Shown here piece after piece: positions 1 to 8,787 of a stretch of DNA of 64,000 nt. Numbering within the stretch: position 1 is the first letter of the stretch; each line of letters starts with the position of its first letter. This stretch comes from Ottowia beijingensis (lineage in GTDB: Bacteria > Pseudomonadota > Gammaproteobacteria > Burkholderiales > Burkholderiaceae_C): NCBI RefSeq assembly GCF_013423955.1, contig NZ_JACCKX010000001.1, positions 2,914,001 through 2,978,000 of the forward strand, in the 5' to 3' direction. The notes beneath the pieces are model-generated. The model saw nothing but the letters and a program-made list of their open reading frames with translations, did no database searches and had not been told where the DNA came from. The translations under genes and the position numbers were made by a program.

Positions 1-628
1 CCGCCATGATGCTGAAGGGCCTGACGGCGCAATACCTGCTGCGCAAGACGCTGCCGGCGGAAGGCCTGCAGGCGGGCGACCACATCCTGTGGCACGCGGC
101 GGCCGGTGGTGTGGGCCTGATCGCCTGCCAATGGGCCAGGGCCCTGGGCTACCAACTGATCGCCACCGCGGGTTCGGATGAAAAATGCCAGTTGGCGCTC
201 GCCAATGAGCGGCGCACGCTATCAATTACAGAGTGGAAGACTTTGCCGCGCGGGTGAAGGAAATCACTGGCGGCCAGGGCGTCAAGGTGGTCTACGACTC
301 GGTCGGCAAGGACACCTGGGAAAAATCGCTGGAGTGCCTGCGCCCCTTCGGCCTGATGGCCAGCTTCGGCAACGCCAGCGGCCCCGTGCCTCCGTTCGCG
401 CCCGCCGTGCTGGCACCCAAGTGCCTGTACGTCACGCGCGCCACGCTGTTCGTGCACATCGCCACGCGCGAGCGCTGCCAGGCGATGGCCGACGAGTTGT
501 TCGACGTGGTGCGCAGTGGCAAGGTGAAGATCCACATCGACCAGCGCTTCCCTCTGGCGGAGGTGCAGGCGGCGCACCGGGCGCTGGAGGCAAGGCAGAC
601 CACGGGCAGCACGATCCTCACGCTCTGA
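1..628 (+). CDS. NADPH:quinone oxidoreductase, 5'-partial, one frameshift
   Basis: C-terminal two thirds of a medium-chain dehydrogenase/reductase of the zinc-independent quinone oxidoreductase (Qor) type, which reduces quinones with NADPH in the cytoplasm. The Rossmann motif AAAGGVGLIACQWA, the VVYDSVGKDTW segment and the closing GSTILTL are typical. The start lies before the window. The reading frame breaks near base 207: the first frame reads LANERRTLSI, whereas adding one G to the GG/G stretch restores LANGAAHAINYRVEDFA, the expected family sequence. I therefore read one gene with a missing base, not two genes. The stop is at 628. The next gene is on the opposite strand. Confidence 0.85.
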
Positions 629-651
629 TCTCGGCGCGGCCCATGGCAGCG

Positions 652-1047
652 TCAGGGCATGACCAGGTTCACCGTGGGGAAGTAGCTTTGGTATCGGCTG
701 CCGTCGCGCGTCAGGATCGGCCAGCCGGCGACAGCGGCATGAGCACCGATGAAAAAGTCGGCCAGCACATTGCCCTTGGTGCCACCACGGCGCCGGTATT
801 GGGCGAATGCCTTGCCCGCCAGGAACAGCGCGGGACGAGGCATCTCGACCACGGGCAATTGCATCCCAGCCAGCACCTCGTCCAGCGCCTCGACGGTGGA
901 GAAGGTGAGCGACAACTCGGCATAGATCACCGGGTTGATGACCAGCCGGTGCACGCGCGACTGCGTGCGCAACTGCCCGATTGACCAGTCCGCCCACTCC
1001 GGATCGTCCTCCAGCACATCGACCAGGACGTTGGTGTCGACCAGCAT
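652..1047 (-). CDS. vapC: VapC-type PIN-domain toxin ribonuclease
   Basis: 131-residue PIN-domain protein, the usual size for VapC toxins, which cleave RNA (often tRNA) when not bound by the antitoxin. The four acidic positions expected of the PIN active site are visible: D4 in LVDTNVLVD, E44 in IYAELS, D97 in ADFFIGAHA and D115 in LTRDGSRY. Its start codon shares one base with the stop of the upstream antitoxin gene, so the two are translationally coupled in the order antitoxin then toxin. The family assignment is secure; the RNA target cannot be read from sequence. Confidence 0.92.
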   Translation of the reverse strand: MLVDTNVLVDVLEDDPEWADWSIGQLRTQSRVHRLVINPVIYAELSLTFSTVEALDEVLAGMQLPVVEMPRPALFLAGKAFAQYRRRGGTKGNVLADFFIGAHAAVAGWPILTRDGSRYQSYFPTVNLVMP

Positions 1048-1283
1048 CAGTCAGCGCGCAGCAGCTTCATCAGGTCCTGCGTGCGCCACTTCACGTCGGC
1101 CTTGCCGCGGGCCGCTTCAAAGCGGTCCGTGGGCTTGCCGCGCTGGCGCTGGGCGGCGCGCAGTACCACGTCGCCTTCGTCGTTGAGCGCAAAACCGACC
1201 TGCGTGCCCGGCACCAGACCGAGCGCGTCACGGATGTGCTTGGGCACCGTGACCTGGCCCTTGACGGTGATGGTGGTGGTCAT
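1047..1283 (-). CDS. vapB: VapB-type AbrB/MazE-fold antitoxin
   Basis: 78-residue protein. The N-terminal half (TTITVKGQVTVPKHIRDALGL, then VPGTQVGF) is the swapped-hairpin AbrB DNA-binding domain. The C-terminal half (TDRFEAARGKADVKW) is the flexible toxin-binding tail seen in VapB antitoxins. It is expected to bind its own promoter and to neutralise the adjacent VapC. The module sits directly beside the left end of an IS5-family element, whose boundary is about 77 bases upstream of the antitoxin start, so the native promoter may have been separated from the operon. Confidence 0.9.
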   Translation of the reverse strand: MTTTITVKGQVTVPKHIRDALGLVPGTQVGFALNDEGDVVLRAAQRQRGKPTDRFEAARGKADVKWRTQDLMKLLRAD

Positions 1284-1360
1284 TGGCGTTCCTGGGTATT
1301 ACGTTGAAATTCATGGTAATACTTCGGTCCGCCCTTGGCAAGCCGCTGCGCCCGCGATTT

Positions 1361-2577
1361 AAGACCATTGCATAACCGCTCGGATTGAGGCGTGATGCTG
1401 GTCTACGGCGCCATCTTGGATGTTTTCGAGCGTTTGTTGCCCCGGATTTCTGTGCTTGGGGGCGTTTCAGCGCCCCGTTTCGCCTTTCAGGGCGCACCTG
1501 CCCCAGCAAGCTCCATCGCTTTGAGCTTGCGATGGGCCTTCAGCAGATTCATCCCCAATGCCGCCCAGCACATCTGCGCCTGTACCTTCGCTGTGCCGAA
1601 GTAGCGCGCCCTGCCCAAGTGGAACCTGCGCTTCATCGTGCCGAAGGCCTGCTCCACCTTGAAGCGGATGGAGCCGATCTGCTTGTTGAATTGCTTGAGT
1701 AGCGCATGCACCGGCTTGCCCGCGCTGCCCTTGTGCTGGATCAGATCACCGATGCCACGCTCGGCGAGCCACTGCCGGTTGGCCTTGCTCGCATAACCCT
1801 TGTCGGCCAGCACGGCCTCTATCCCAGGCGAGAGTGCCTCGACGATCTCAGGCAACTTGTTGATCTCGGCTTCGTTGGCTGGGTGCACCTGCACATGCCG
1901 GGCGTAGCCGTCTTCGCTGTCGACTGCCGTGTGGCCCCGGTAGCCGAAGAAGGCGTGTTTGCCTTTCTTGACCCAGCGCGCTTCACTGTCGGCGCTGTCA
2001 ACGAGTCTGGCTTGCTCGCCTTCACCTTCGACGTGCTGCCTCGGGCGTGCAGCGCTGGGGATGATGCTGGCATCAATGATGGCCCCGCGCGCGCCTTGCA
2101 CCTTCAGGCCTCGTTGCTCCAACTGGCTGTTGATGAGCGCCAGCAGCCTCGTGTCGAGTTCGGCCTTGACCAGGCGGTTGCGGAAGCGGCAAATGGTGCT
2201 GGCATCGGGCAACTCACCGGCCGAGGGTTCGAAACCAGTGAAGACCATGAAGTCCAGGCGCACGCGCAGGGCCTGCTCCAGTTGGGTATCGGACAGACCG
2301 TGCCACTGACCCAGCAGCATGAGCTTGAACATGCCCAGCGGCGAATAGGGCTGGGGACCACCGGCGCCGCTGATCTCGCGCTGGTACAGGCCCGTCAACT
2401 GCCCAGCAATGGCGCTCCAGTCAAGCAACTCGTGCAGCTTCATGCTCGGGCTGAACTCGACCAGCGGGCGCGCGCCCATCAGAAAGAAGCTGTCCATCGG
2501 TCATCACCTCCTGGGGCGATTGGAGCGCATCGGCCAAGGACGCGCATCAGGAGTGCTACCAGTTATGCAGCGGTCTT
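1361..2577 (-). mobile_element. IS5-family insertion sequence with terminal repeats
   Basis: A 1.2-kb element with one transposase gene. Imperfect 17-bp inverted ends are visible: AAGACCATTGCATAACC at 1361-1377 and the reverse complement of AAGACCGCTGCATAACT at 2561-2577 (14 of 17 match). A direct GATTT lies just outside each end (1356-1360 and 2578-2582), a plausible 5-bp target duplication. IS5 members more often duplicate 4 bp, so the exact boundary could be off by a base. The element appears intact. Confidence 0.82.
1487..2497 (-). CDS. IS5-family DDE transposase
   Basis: 336-residue transposase of the IS5 family (DUF772 N-terminal domain followed by the DDE domain). The catalytic triad is visible as D142 (GAIIDASII), D232 (VLADKGYAS) and E282 (RFKVEQAFGTMKRRF), the last in the family's characteristic Y/F-x2-E-x6-K form. 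The N-terminal region (GMFKLMLLGQWHGLSD, then ELPDASTICRFRNRL) is typical. The frame is uninterrupted and the length is normal, so the enzyme is probably functional. It is the only coding sequence inside the element. Confidence 0.95.
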   Translation of the reverse strand: MDSFFLMGARPLVEFSPSMKLHELLDWSAIAGQLTGLYQREISGAGGPQPYSPLGMFKLMLLGQWHGLSDTQLEQALRVRLDFMVFTGFEPSAGELPDASTICRFRNRLVKAELDTRLLALINSQLEQRGLKVQGARGAIIDASIIPSAARPRQHVEGEGEQARLVDSADSEARWVKKGKHAFFGYRGHTAVDSEDGYARHVQVHPANEAEINKLPEIVEALSPGIEAVLADKGYASKANRQWLAERGIGDLIQHKGSAGKPVHALLKQFNKQIGSIRFKVEQAFGTMKRRFHLGRARYFGTAKVQAQMCWAALGMNLLKAHRKLKAMELAGAGAP

Positions 2578-2667
2578 GATTTGGACAGAAATAGGGCGCT
2601 GCACCCTTTGTCAAGGCAGCTTGGCTGCACTTGGTCGCGCAGGCGGCATGCCTTGACCCGCCCCAGA

Positions 2668-2682
2668 ATCATGCCGCATGAT
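2668..2682. promoter_or_regulatory. Candidate operator palindrome before the ccd-like operon
   Basis: ATCATG-CCG-CATGAT is a perfect 6-bp-arm inverted repeat. It lies 28 bases before the antitoxin start and overlaps a plausible promoter (TTGACC at 2653-2658, with a weak -10 about 17 bases on). Antitoxins usually bind such sites to repress their own operon. Function is inferred from position only. Confidence 0.4.
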
Positions 2683-2709
2683 TGCATGGTCAGCATTCTG
2701 AGGTGCATC

Positions 2710-3024
2710 ATGTTGAAAGAAGTCGGCGCCAGCGGCCAGATATCGCTGGGCAAGCGCTTTGCCGGTCAGTTGTTCGAGATGGTGGTGCATGCCGACCAAC
2801 GGGTGGAACTGATTCCCATGAGCGTCGTGGCCGGCAAGCGCGCGTCAGCGCCCGCGCGCTCAAGCGCGGATTGGCGACCACCGGGTGGCTACCTGCAGGC
2901 CAACGACTGGGCGCTGGCGAACCGGGAGGCGCTGGAGGCGTATGCCGCCGAGGTGGATGGGCACGGAACTGCCGCCGAGCAGTTACAGCAATACCTGGAC
3001 GCAGCGGCGCGCGCCGTCGGCTGA
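2710..3024 (+). CDS. Antitoxin with AbrB-like head and CcdA-like tail
   Basis: 104-residue protein directly upstream of a CcdB-like toxin (6 bases between stop and start). The first 40 residues (GASGQISLGKRFAG, then RVELIPMSVV) read like an AbrB/MazE-type DNA-binding hairpin, not the ribbon-helix-helix of classical CcdA. Residues 67-88 (WALANREALEAYAAEVDGHG) resemble the CcdA C-terminal segment that grips CcdB, which often reads W..EN.EA...YN..VE..G. A proline/serine-rich linker joins the two. Antitoxin function is inferred from position and from this tail. The domain combination is unusual, and the N-terminal fold call is the weaker part. Confidence 0.6.
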   Translation: MLKEVGASGQISLGKRFAGQLFEMVVHADQRVELIPMSVVAGKRASAPARSSADWRPPGGYLQANDWALANREALEAYAAEVDGHGTAAEQLQQYLDAAARAVG

Positions 3025-3030
3025 GCCGCC

Positions 3031-3339
3031 ATGCCCCGCTTCGACCTCTATCGCAACCCCAACCCGCGCGCCAGTCATGCCCTGTTTCTGGACGTGCAGA
3101 GCGATCTGGTCACGACGGCCACGCGCTGGTGCGTTCCGCTGCGGCTTGCCGTGCCCGGCCAGCCAGTGATGCAGCGCGCGCAAAGCAGCGTGACGGTGGG
3201 CGGCGACCTCTATGTGCTGGACACTCCGAACGTGTTGGCCGTGCCCACGCGCCTGCTGCGTGCGCCGATACGCCGCTTGAGCGACGGCGAGCAGGCCGTG
3301 GCGGAGGCCTGCATCGAGTTCATGTTGCGCGGGTACTGA
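3031..3339 (+). CDS. ccdB: CcdB-family gyrase-poison toxin
   Basis: 102 residues, the standard CcdB length. CcdB traps DNA gyrase on cleaved DNA. The N-terminal RFDLYRNPNPRASHALFLDVQSDLV matches the CcdB pattern (two strands ending in LFVDVQSD). The C-terminal LSDGEQAVAEACIEFMLRGY corresponds to the gyrase-contacting end, which in F-plasmid CcdB finishes with a Trp-Gly-Ile; here the end is RGY, so the critical tryptophan is replaced. Many chromosomal CcdB homologues vary there, so gyrase targeting is likely but not proven. It is co-transcribed with the preceding antitoxin. Confidence 0.85.
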   Translation: MPRFDLYRNPNPRASHALFLDVQSDLVTTATRWCVPLRLAVPGQPVMQRAQSSVTVGGDLYVLDTPNVLAVPTRLLRAPIRRLSDGEQAVAEACIEFMLRGY

Positions 3340-3342
3340 GCT

Positions 3343-3858
3343 TTACCGCCCGCGCCGCACCCGCAGGATTTCGTCCAGGATCAGGCCGATGGCTCCGGCC
3401 GTGATGGCCGCGTCGGCGATGTTGAAGGCCGGGAAGTGCCCCCGGTAGAACATCGGGCTCAAGAACGACCAGTGGAAGTCGAGGAAATCCACCACGTAGC
3501 CGTGCAGCAGCCGGTCGATGACGTTGCCGACGGCGCCGCCGAGGATCATGCTCAAGCTGAAAGCGAACAGCTTCTGCCCCGGGTGCGAACGCAGCAGCCA
3601 GACGATGAACAGCGAGGCCGCCACGGCCAGCGCGACGAAGAACCAGCGCTGCCAACCGCCCGCGCCGGCCAGGAACGAGAACGCGGCGCCGGTGTTGTGG
3701 GCGCGCACGATGTTGAAGAAGCTCGTCACATACGTGCTGTCCCCGAGCTGGTAATTGCCCAGGATCAGTTGCTTGGTGAACTGATCGAGCACCACCACCA
3801 GCGCGGCCAGCGCCAGCCAGAGTGCCAGACCGGGCGCACCGGATTTTCTGCGTGACAT
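3343..3858 (-). CDS. lspA: Lipoprotein signal peptidase II
   Basis: 171-residue inner-membrane aspartyl protease that removes the signal peptide from diacylglyceryl-modified prolipoproteins. Four hydrophobic segments are visible. The catalytic pair falls in the conserved motifs [15 protein letters not shown] (D124) and FNIADAAI (D149). Its position after ribF and ileS on the same strand is the order common to Proteobacteria. The spacing to ileS is enlarged to 160 bases by an inverted repeat (3903-3998), so an internal promoter or reduced coupling is possible. The stop lies 3 bases from the stop of the convergent ccdB. Confidence 0.97.
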   Translation of the reverse strand: MSRRKSGAPGLALWLALAALVVVLDQFTKQLILGNYQLGDSTYVTSFFNIVRAHNTGAAFSFLAGAGGWQRWFFVALAVAASLFIVWLLRSHPGQKLFAFSLSMILGGAVGNVIDRLLHGYVVDFLDFHWSFLSPMFYRGHFPAFNIADAAITAGAIGLILDEILRVRRGR

Positions 3859-3902
3859 GGGGTTTGATCCGTTTCCTTGTTTTCCGTAGGGTGCTCAAGT
3901 CA

Positions 3903-3998
3903 CCGTCGTTCCGGCGCAAACCGCAATCCAGTGCTCCTTCAAGCGCGGCGGTTCGTGGACAAGCTGGTGGATTCCGGCTTGCGCCGGAATGACGATGG
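3903..3998. repeat. Inverted repeat between ileS and lspA
   Basis: Two arms of about 28 bases (3903-3931 and 3964-3998) built on TTCCGGCGCAARCCG can form a long hairpin in the ileS-lspA gap. The sequence type (TCATTCCGGCGCAAGCC) is a common dispersed palindrome in Burkholderiales chromosomes. It could attenuate read-through into lspA. Confidence 0.7.
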
Positions 3999-4019
3999 AC
4001 TATAAGCGCGAAGCGGCGA

Positions 4020-6868
4020 TCAGGCCGCCGTGCGGGTTTCGCCCGCGCCGTGCAGGTTGCTCACGCAGCGGCCGCAGATCGTCGGGTGCGCGGCGTCGGC
4101 GCCCACGTCGTCGCGGTAGTGCCAGCAGCGTTCGCATTTCACGGCTTTCGAGGCCGTAACCGCCGTGGACAGGGCGCTGCCAGCTTTCAGTTCGATAGCA
4201 GAGGTGATGAAGACGAACTTCAGGTCATCGCCCAGGCTGGCCAGCAGCGCATGGTCTTCCGGCGGCGCCGTGAGCGTGACATTGGCCTGCAGCGACGAGC
4301 CGACTTCGCCCTTCTCGCGCAGCGCCTCGATGTCCTTGTTGACCACCTCGCGGATGTCGCGGATGCGCGCCCACTTGGCCAGCAGCGCGGCGTCGGTTTC
4401 GGCGAACTGCGCATACTCCTCCAGGAAGATCGATTCGGAATCACCGAACACCTTCCACGCCTCCTCGGCGGTGAAGCTGAGGAAAGGCGCCATCCAGCGC
4501 AGCATGGCGTGCGTCAGCTGCCACAGCGCGGTCTGGGCGCTGCGGCGTGCCAGCGACTTCGGTGCCGTGGTGTACAGGCGGTCCTTCAGTACGTCGAGGT
4601 AGAAGCCGCCCAGGTCTTCGGAGCAGAACAGCTGCAGCTTGGCGACCACGGGGTGGAACTCGTACACCTCGTAGTGGGCGATCACGTCCTTCTGGAACTC
4701 GGCGGCGCGCGCGAGCATCCAGCGGTCGATCTCCAGCATCTGCTCGGGCGCCACGGCGTCCTTGGCGGGGTCGAAGTCGCTCACGTTGGCCAGCAGAAAG
4801 CGCAGCGTGTTGCGGATGCGGCGGTAGCTGTCGACCACGCGGGCCAGGATCTTGTCGTCGATGCTCGGGTCGCCCGAGTAGTCGGTCGAGGCCACCCACA
4901 GGCGGATGATCTCGGCGCCCAGCTTGCTGCTGACTTCCTGCGGCACCACGATGTTGCCCAGGCTCTTGCTCATCTTGCGGCCCTGGCCGTCGACCACGAA
5001 GCCGTGCGTGAGCAGGCTGCGGTAGGGCGCGCGGCCACGGATGGCGCTGGCCAGCAGCAGCGACGAATGGAACCAGCCGCGGTGCTGGTCGTGGCCTTCG
5101 AGGTACATGTCGGCCTCGGGGCCGCTGGCGTGGTGCTCGTCGGGTGCGTGCCGCACAGCACGTGCCAGAAGGTGGAGCCGGAGTCGAACCACACCTCCAG
5201 GATGTCGTTGCTCTTGTTGTAGTGCGGCGCGTCGTCGGGGCCGAGGATTTCCTCGGTGGTCACGCGGCTCCAGGCTTCGATGCCACCCTTTTCAACGATG
5301 TCGGCGGCCTGGTCGATGATCTCCATGGTCCGCGGGTGCAGCTGGTCCGTCTCCTTGTGCAGGAAGAACGGGATTGGTACGCCCCAGGCGCGCTGGCGGC
5401 TGATGACCCAGTCGGGGCGGTTGGCGATCATGTCGCGCAGACGCGCCTTGCCGGCGGGCGGGTAGAAGGCGGTCTGCTCGATGGCGCGCAGGGCGGTGGT
5501 GCGCAGCGTCTCGGTGGCCTTGTCCTTGGTGAACACGCCTTCGCCTTCGTCCATGCGCACGAACCATTGCGAGGCGGCGCGGTAGATCACCGGCGACTTG
5601 TGGCGCCAGCAGTGCGGGTAGCTGTGGTCCAGCGGGGCGGTGGCCAGCAGGCGGCCGGCGTCGGCCAGCGTCTGGGTGACGACCGGCGCGGCTTTCCAGA
5701 TGTCCATGCCGCCGAACAGCGGGAAGTCGGCCGCGTAGCTGCCGCCGCCCTGCACGGGGTTGAGGATCTCACTGTGCTTCATCCCGTGCGCGACGCAGGA
5801 GTTGAAGTCGTCCACACCGTAGGCAGGCGACGAGTGCACGATACCCGTGCCGTCGCTGTCGGTGGCGTAGTCGGCGAGGTACACCGGCGAGAGGCGGCGG
5901 TAGCCGTAGCTGCCGTCGGGGCTGGCCACGTCGTACAGCGGGTGCTTGAAGTTCAGGCCGCCCAGTTGGTCGCCCATCGCGGTGGCGATGACGGTGCCTT
6001 CCAGCCCGTAGCGCTTGAGCGCATCCTCCACGCGCGACTTGGCCAGCAGCAGCACGCCGCGCGAAGTGTCGACCAGCGCGTATTCGATGTGCGGGCCCAG
6101 GTTGAGCGCCTGGTTGGCCGGAATCGTCCAGGCGGTGGTGGTCCAGATGACGACGAATGCGGGCTTGTCGAAGGCCGGCACGCCGAAGGCGGCGGCCAGC
6201 TTCTCGGGCTCGGCGGATTCGAAGGCCACATCCAGCGTGTGGCTGCGCTTGTCCTGGTATTCGATCTCGGCCTCGGCCAGCGCCGAGCCGCAGTCGAAGC
6301 ACCAGTACACGGGCTTGAGGCCGCGGTAGACGAAGCCCTTTTCGATCAGCCGCTTGAACAGGCGCAGCTCGCCCGCCTCGTTCGGCTTGTTCATGGTCTT
6401 GTAGGGGTTGTCCCATTCGCCCAGCACGCCCAGGCGCTTGAAGTCCTTCATCTGCAGGCCGATCTGCTCGGTGGCGAAGGCGCGGCTCTTGGCCTGCATT
6501 TCATCGCGGCTCAGGTTGCGGCCGTACAGCTTCTCGATCTGGTTCTCGATCGGCAGGCCGTGGCAGTCCCAGCCGGGCACGTAGCGCGCGTCCAGGCCCT
6601 TCAACTGGCGCGCCTTGACGATCATGTCCTTCAGCACCTTGTTGATCGCGTGGCCGATGTGGATCTGGCCGTTGGCGTAGGGCGGGCCGTCGTGCAGGAT
6701 GAATTTCTCGCGCCCGGCGCGGGCGGCGCGCAGGCGCTTGTACAGGCCGCCCTCGTCCCACTGCTGCACCCAGCCCGGCTCGCGCTGGGGCAGGTTGCCG
6801 CGCATGGGGAAGGGCGTGTCGGGCAGGTTGAGCGTCTTGCTGTAGTCGGTCTTGTTCTCGGTGCTCAT
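4020..6868 (-). CDS. ileS: Isoleucyl-tRNA synthetase (one frameshift)
   Basis: Class I aminoacyl-tRNA synthetase charging tRNA-Ile, about 949 residues once the frame is repaired, the normal length. HIGH motif at residues 70-73 ([12 protein letters not shown]), KMSKS in [12 protein letters not shown], editing-domain sequence in the middle, and a C-terminal zinc-binding tail (CERCWHY then CGRCV). The frame breaks near 5141: adding one G to the CGGG run turns CGTHPTSTT into [21 protein letters not shown], the expected continuation. As ileS is essential, this is almost certainly a sequence error. The gene lies between ribF (upstream) and lspA (downstream) on the same strand. Confidence 0.96.
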
Positions 6869-6902
6869 GGTGTGAAACCGTGCGAAAAATATGAATCAAA
6901 TC

Positions 6903-6946
6903 GGCCGTTTGCGCAGGCGTAGCAAGCGCAAGAAGCTATGAAAACA
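6903..6946 (-). repeat. Family A hairpin repeat (ribF-ileS gap)
   Basis: On the minus strand it reads TTTTCATAGCTTCTTGCGCTT, a short loop, then GCGCAAACGGCCGATTTG, matching the family A pattern with a weak second arm. Confidence 0.6.
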
Positions 6947-6998
6947 GGAGTGGGGCGCTGGTGCGGACGGGTGAGGGCGAGGGGCGTCCGCCGCCCCT

Positions 6999-8019
6999 TC
7001 AAATTCGCGCCGGGCGGCCGGCCAGCCAGGCACGGGCATCGGCGCAGTCGCGCGCGATGCCTTCGGTCAGCGCCGCCAGGCTGTGATAGCGCAACTCGTC
7101 GTGCAGTTTGTGCAGCAGGTCCACGCGGATGATTTTACCGTAGGCCCCTCGGGGCCGAGGTGCGGCGGCCAGTCGAGCACATGCGTTTCCAGCAGCACGC
7201 GGCCGCCGTTCACGTCGTTGGGGTCCAGCGATGGGCGCACGCCCAGGTTGGCCACGCCGGCCAGGGGCGCATCACCCAGGCCGTGCACCTCGACCACGAA
7301 GATGCCGCTGGCAGCCGGCTTCCAGGCATGGGCGCGGCGCGAAAGCGCAGGTTGAGGGTGCGAAAGCCGTCCGCCTTGCCCGGCGCCGTTTCAGCCAGCG
7401 CGCGGCCCAGCTTGCGGCCGTGCACCACGTGGCCGCTGATCGAATACGGCCGGCCCAGCAGCCGTGCCGCGTCTTGCATGCGCCCTTCGTCCAGCGCCGC
7501 GCGCACCTCGGTGGACGACACGCGCAGCCCGTGCACCTCGTACGACTGCATGCGCGCCACCTCGAAGCCCTGGGCGATGCCGGCCGCGTCCAGCATGGCG
7601 TAGTCGCCCGCGCGCCTGGCGCCAAAGCGGAAGTCGTCGCCCACCAGCACGTAGCGCACGCCCAGGCCCTGCACCAGCACCTCGTCGATGAAGGCCTGCG
7701 GCGGCTGGCTGGCCAGGGCGGCGTTGAAGGGCAGCACGATGCACTGGTCGACCCCGCAGGCGGCCAGCTCGCACAGCTTGTCGCGGAAGGTGGAGACGCG
7801 CGCCGGCGCCAGGTCGGGCTTGCCGGTGACGGCGGCAAAGTAGTCGCGCGGGTGCGGCTCGAAGGTCATCACGCAGCTGGGCACGCCGCGGTGCGCGGCC
7901 TCGTTGTTCAGCAGCGCCAGCATGGCCTGGTGGCCGCGGTGTACGCCGTCGAAATTGCCGATCGTCAACGCGCAGCCGGGCGCGATGCCGGGGTGGCGCA
8001 GGCCGCGGAAGATCTTCAT
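6999..8019 (-). CDS. ribF: Bifunctional riboflavin kinase/FAD synthetase (two frameshifts)
   Basis: Converts riboflavin to FMN and FMN to FAD. The N-terminal FAD synthetase domain carries TIGNFDGVHRGHQAML and the later VSSTEVRAAL. The C-terminal kinase domain carries RPYSISGHVVHGRKLGR and GVANLGVRPS. I chose ATG 8019 (MKIFRGLRHPG). Two missing bases split the C-terminal domain: one in the GGG run at 7330-7332 (restoring HAWKPAASGIFVVEVHG) and one in the C run near 7145-7149 (restoring GPEGAYGKIIRVDLLHKLHDELRYHS). With both repaired the protein is about 340 residues and ends at 6999. It is the first gene of ribF-ileS-lspA. Confidence 0.94.
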
Positions 8020-8033
8020 GGTCGGGGTGGTAT

Positions 8034-8082
8034 TTTTTGATAGCGTGTTGCGCTTGCCAGTCAAGCGCCCGGACGCAAAAAC
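8034..8082 (+). repeat. Family A hairpin repeat (ribF/HNH divergent gap)
   Basis: TTTTTTGATAGCGTGTTGCGCTTG, loop, CAAGCGCCCGGACGCAAAAAC. The stem GCGCTTG/CAAGCGC is perfect. A GGAGTATAT box of the family B type follows at about 8091. Confidence 0.7.
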
Positions 8083-8198
8083 GTCATGAAAACGGAGTAT
8101 ATTGTCTGGCTGACATGGGCCTGCCCATGCCTAGGGGTGGCCAGCACTGGCGCCGCCGGCCACAGACGATGGTTTCTTCCAGCAAGAGGAGTCGTTTT

Positions 8199-8756
8199 GT
8201 GAAGGTGCTCAAGCTGTCGGCACAAGGGTTGCCGCAATCCTGGATATCGCTGCAGCAGGCGGTGATCCACTACGCCGCCGAGGAGGTGCGCTGGGAGGTG
8301 GGCCAGCGCGTGGCCACGTTCCGCGGCGGGCACAACGCCGTGACGGGCGAGCAGTCCATCATCACCGTCAACAGCATCATTGGCACCAAGGGCGTGCCGG
8401 GCATCAACCCGTTCGACCTGCGCCCGGGCCTGACCAACGACAAGCTGTTCGCGCGCGACCGCAATGTGTGCGCCTACTGCGGCGGCCACTTTCACGAAAC
8501 CGAGCTGACGCGCGAGCACATCATTCCCCTGGCGCAGAGGGGCCGCAACGGCTGGATGAACGTGGTCACCGCCTGCCGCGGCTGCAACCACCGCAAGCGC
8601 GACCGCACGCCCGAGCAGGCGCGCATGCCGCTGCTGTACGCGCCCTATGTGCCCAGCCTGTGGGAAGACTTCATCCTGCGCAACCGCCGCATCCTGGCGG
8701 ACCAGATGGAGTTCCTGATGGCGCACCTGCCCAAGAGTTCGCGGCTGCACGGCTGA
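8199..8756 (+). CDS. HNH endonuclease
   Basis: 185-residue HNH nuclease. The zinc/HNH core is clear: CAYCGG, then ELTREHIIPLAQRGRNGWMNVVTACRGCNHRKRDRTPEQA, i.e. C-x2-C, EH, N and C-x2-CN in the right order. The N-terminal 75 residues (PQSWISLQQAVIHYAAEEVRWEVG) are a conserved extension found on a chromosomal HNH family widespread in Betaproteobacteria. I chose GTG 8199 because AGAGGAG sits 9 bases before it; an in-frame ATG at 8169 lacks a ribosome site. Substrate unknown. It lies 31 bases before the P-loop kinase gene, suggesting co-transcription. Confidence 0.88.
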   Translation: MKVLKLSAQGLPQSWISLQQAVIHYAAEEVRWEVGQRVATFRGGHNAVTGEQSIITVNSIIGTKGVPGINPFDLRPGLTNDKLFARDRNVCAYCGGHFHETELTREHIIPLAQRGRNGWMNVVTACRGCNHRKRDRTPEQARMPLLYAPYVPSLWEDFILRNRRILADQMEFLMAHLPKSSRLHG

Positions 8757-8787
8757 GCACCGCCGCCAGCGCGGGTATGCTGCGGCC

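Noticed and set aside
1487-2497. Plus-strand frame of 316 codons (1706-2656) over the transposase
   Set aside because: Antisense shadow of a complete IS5 transposase with its DDE triad on the minus strand.
4187-4215. Possible family A copy in ileS (TTCGATAGCAGAG)
   Set aside because: Only one flank matches and there is no hairpin; consistent with chance.
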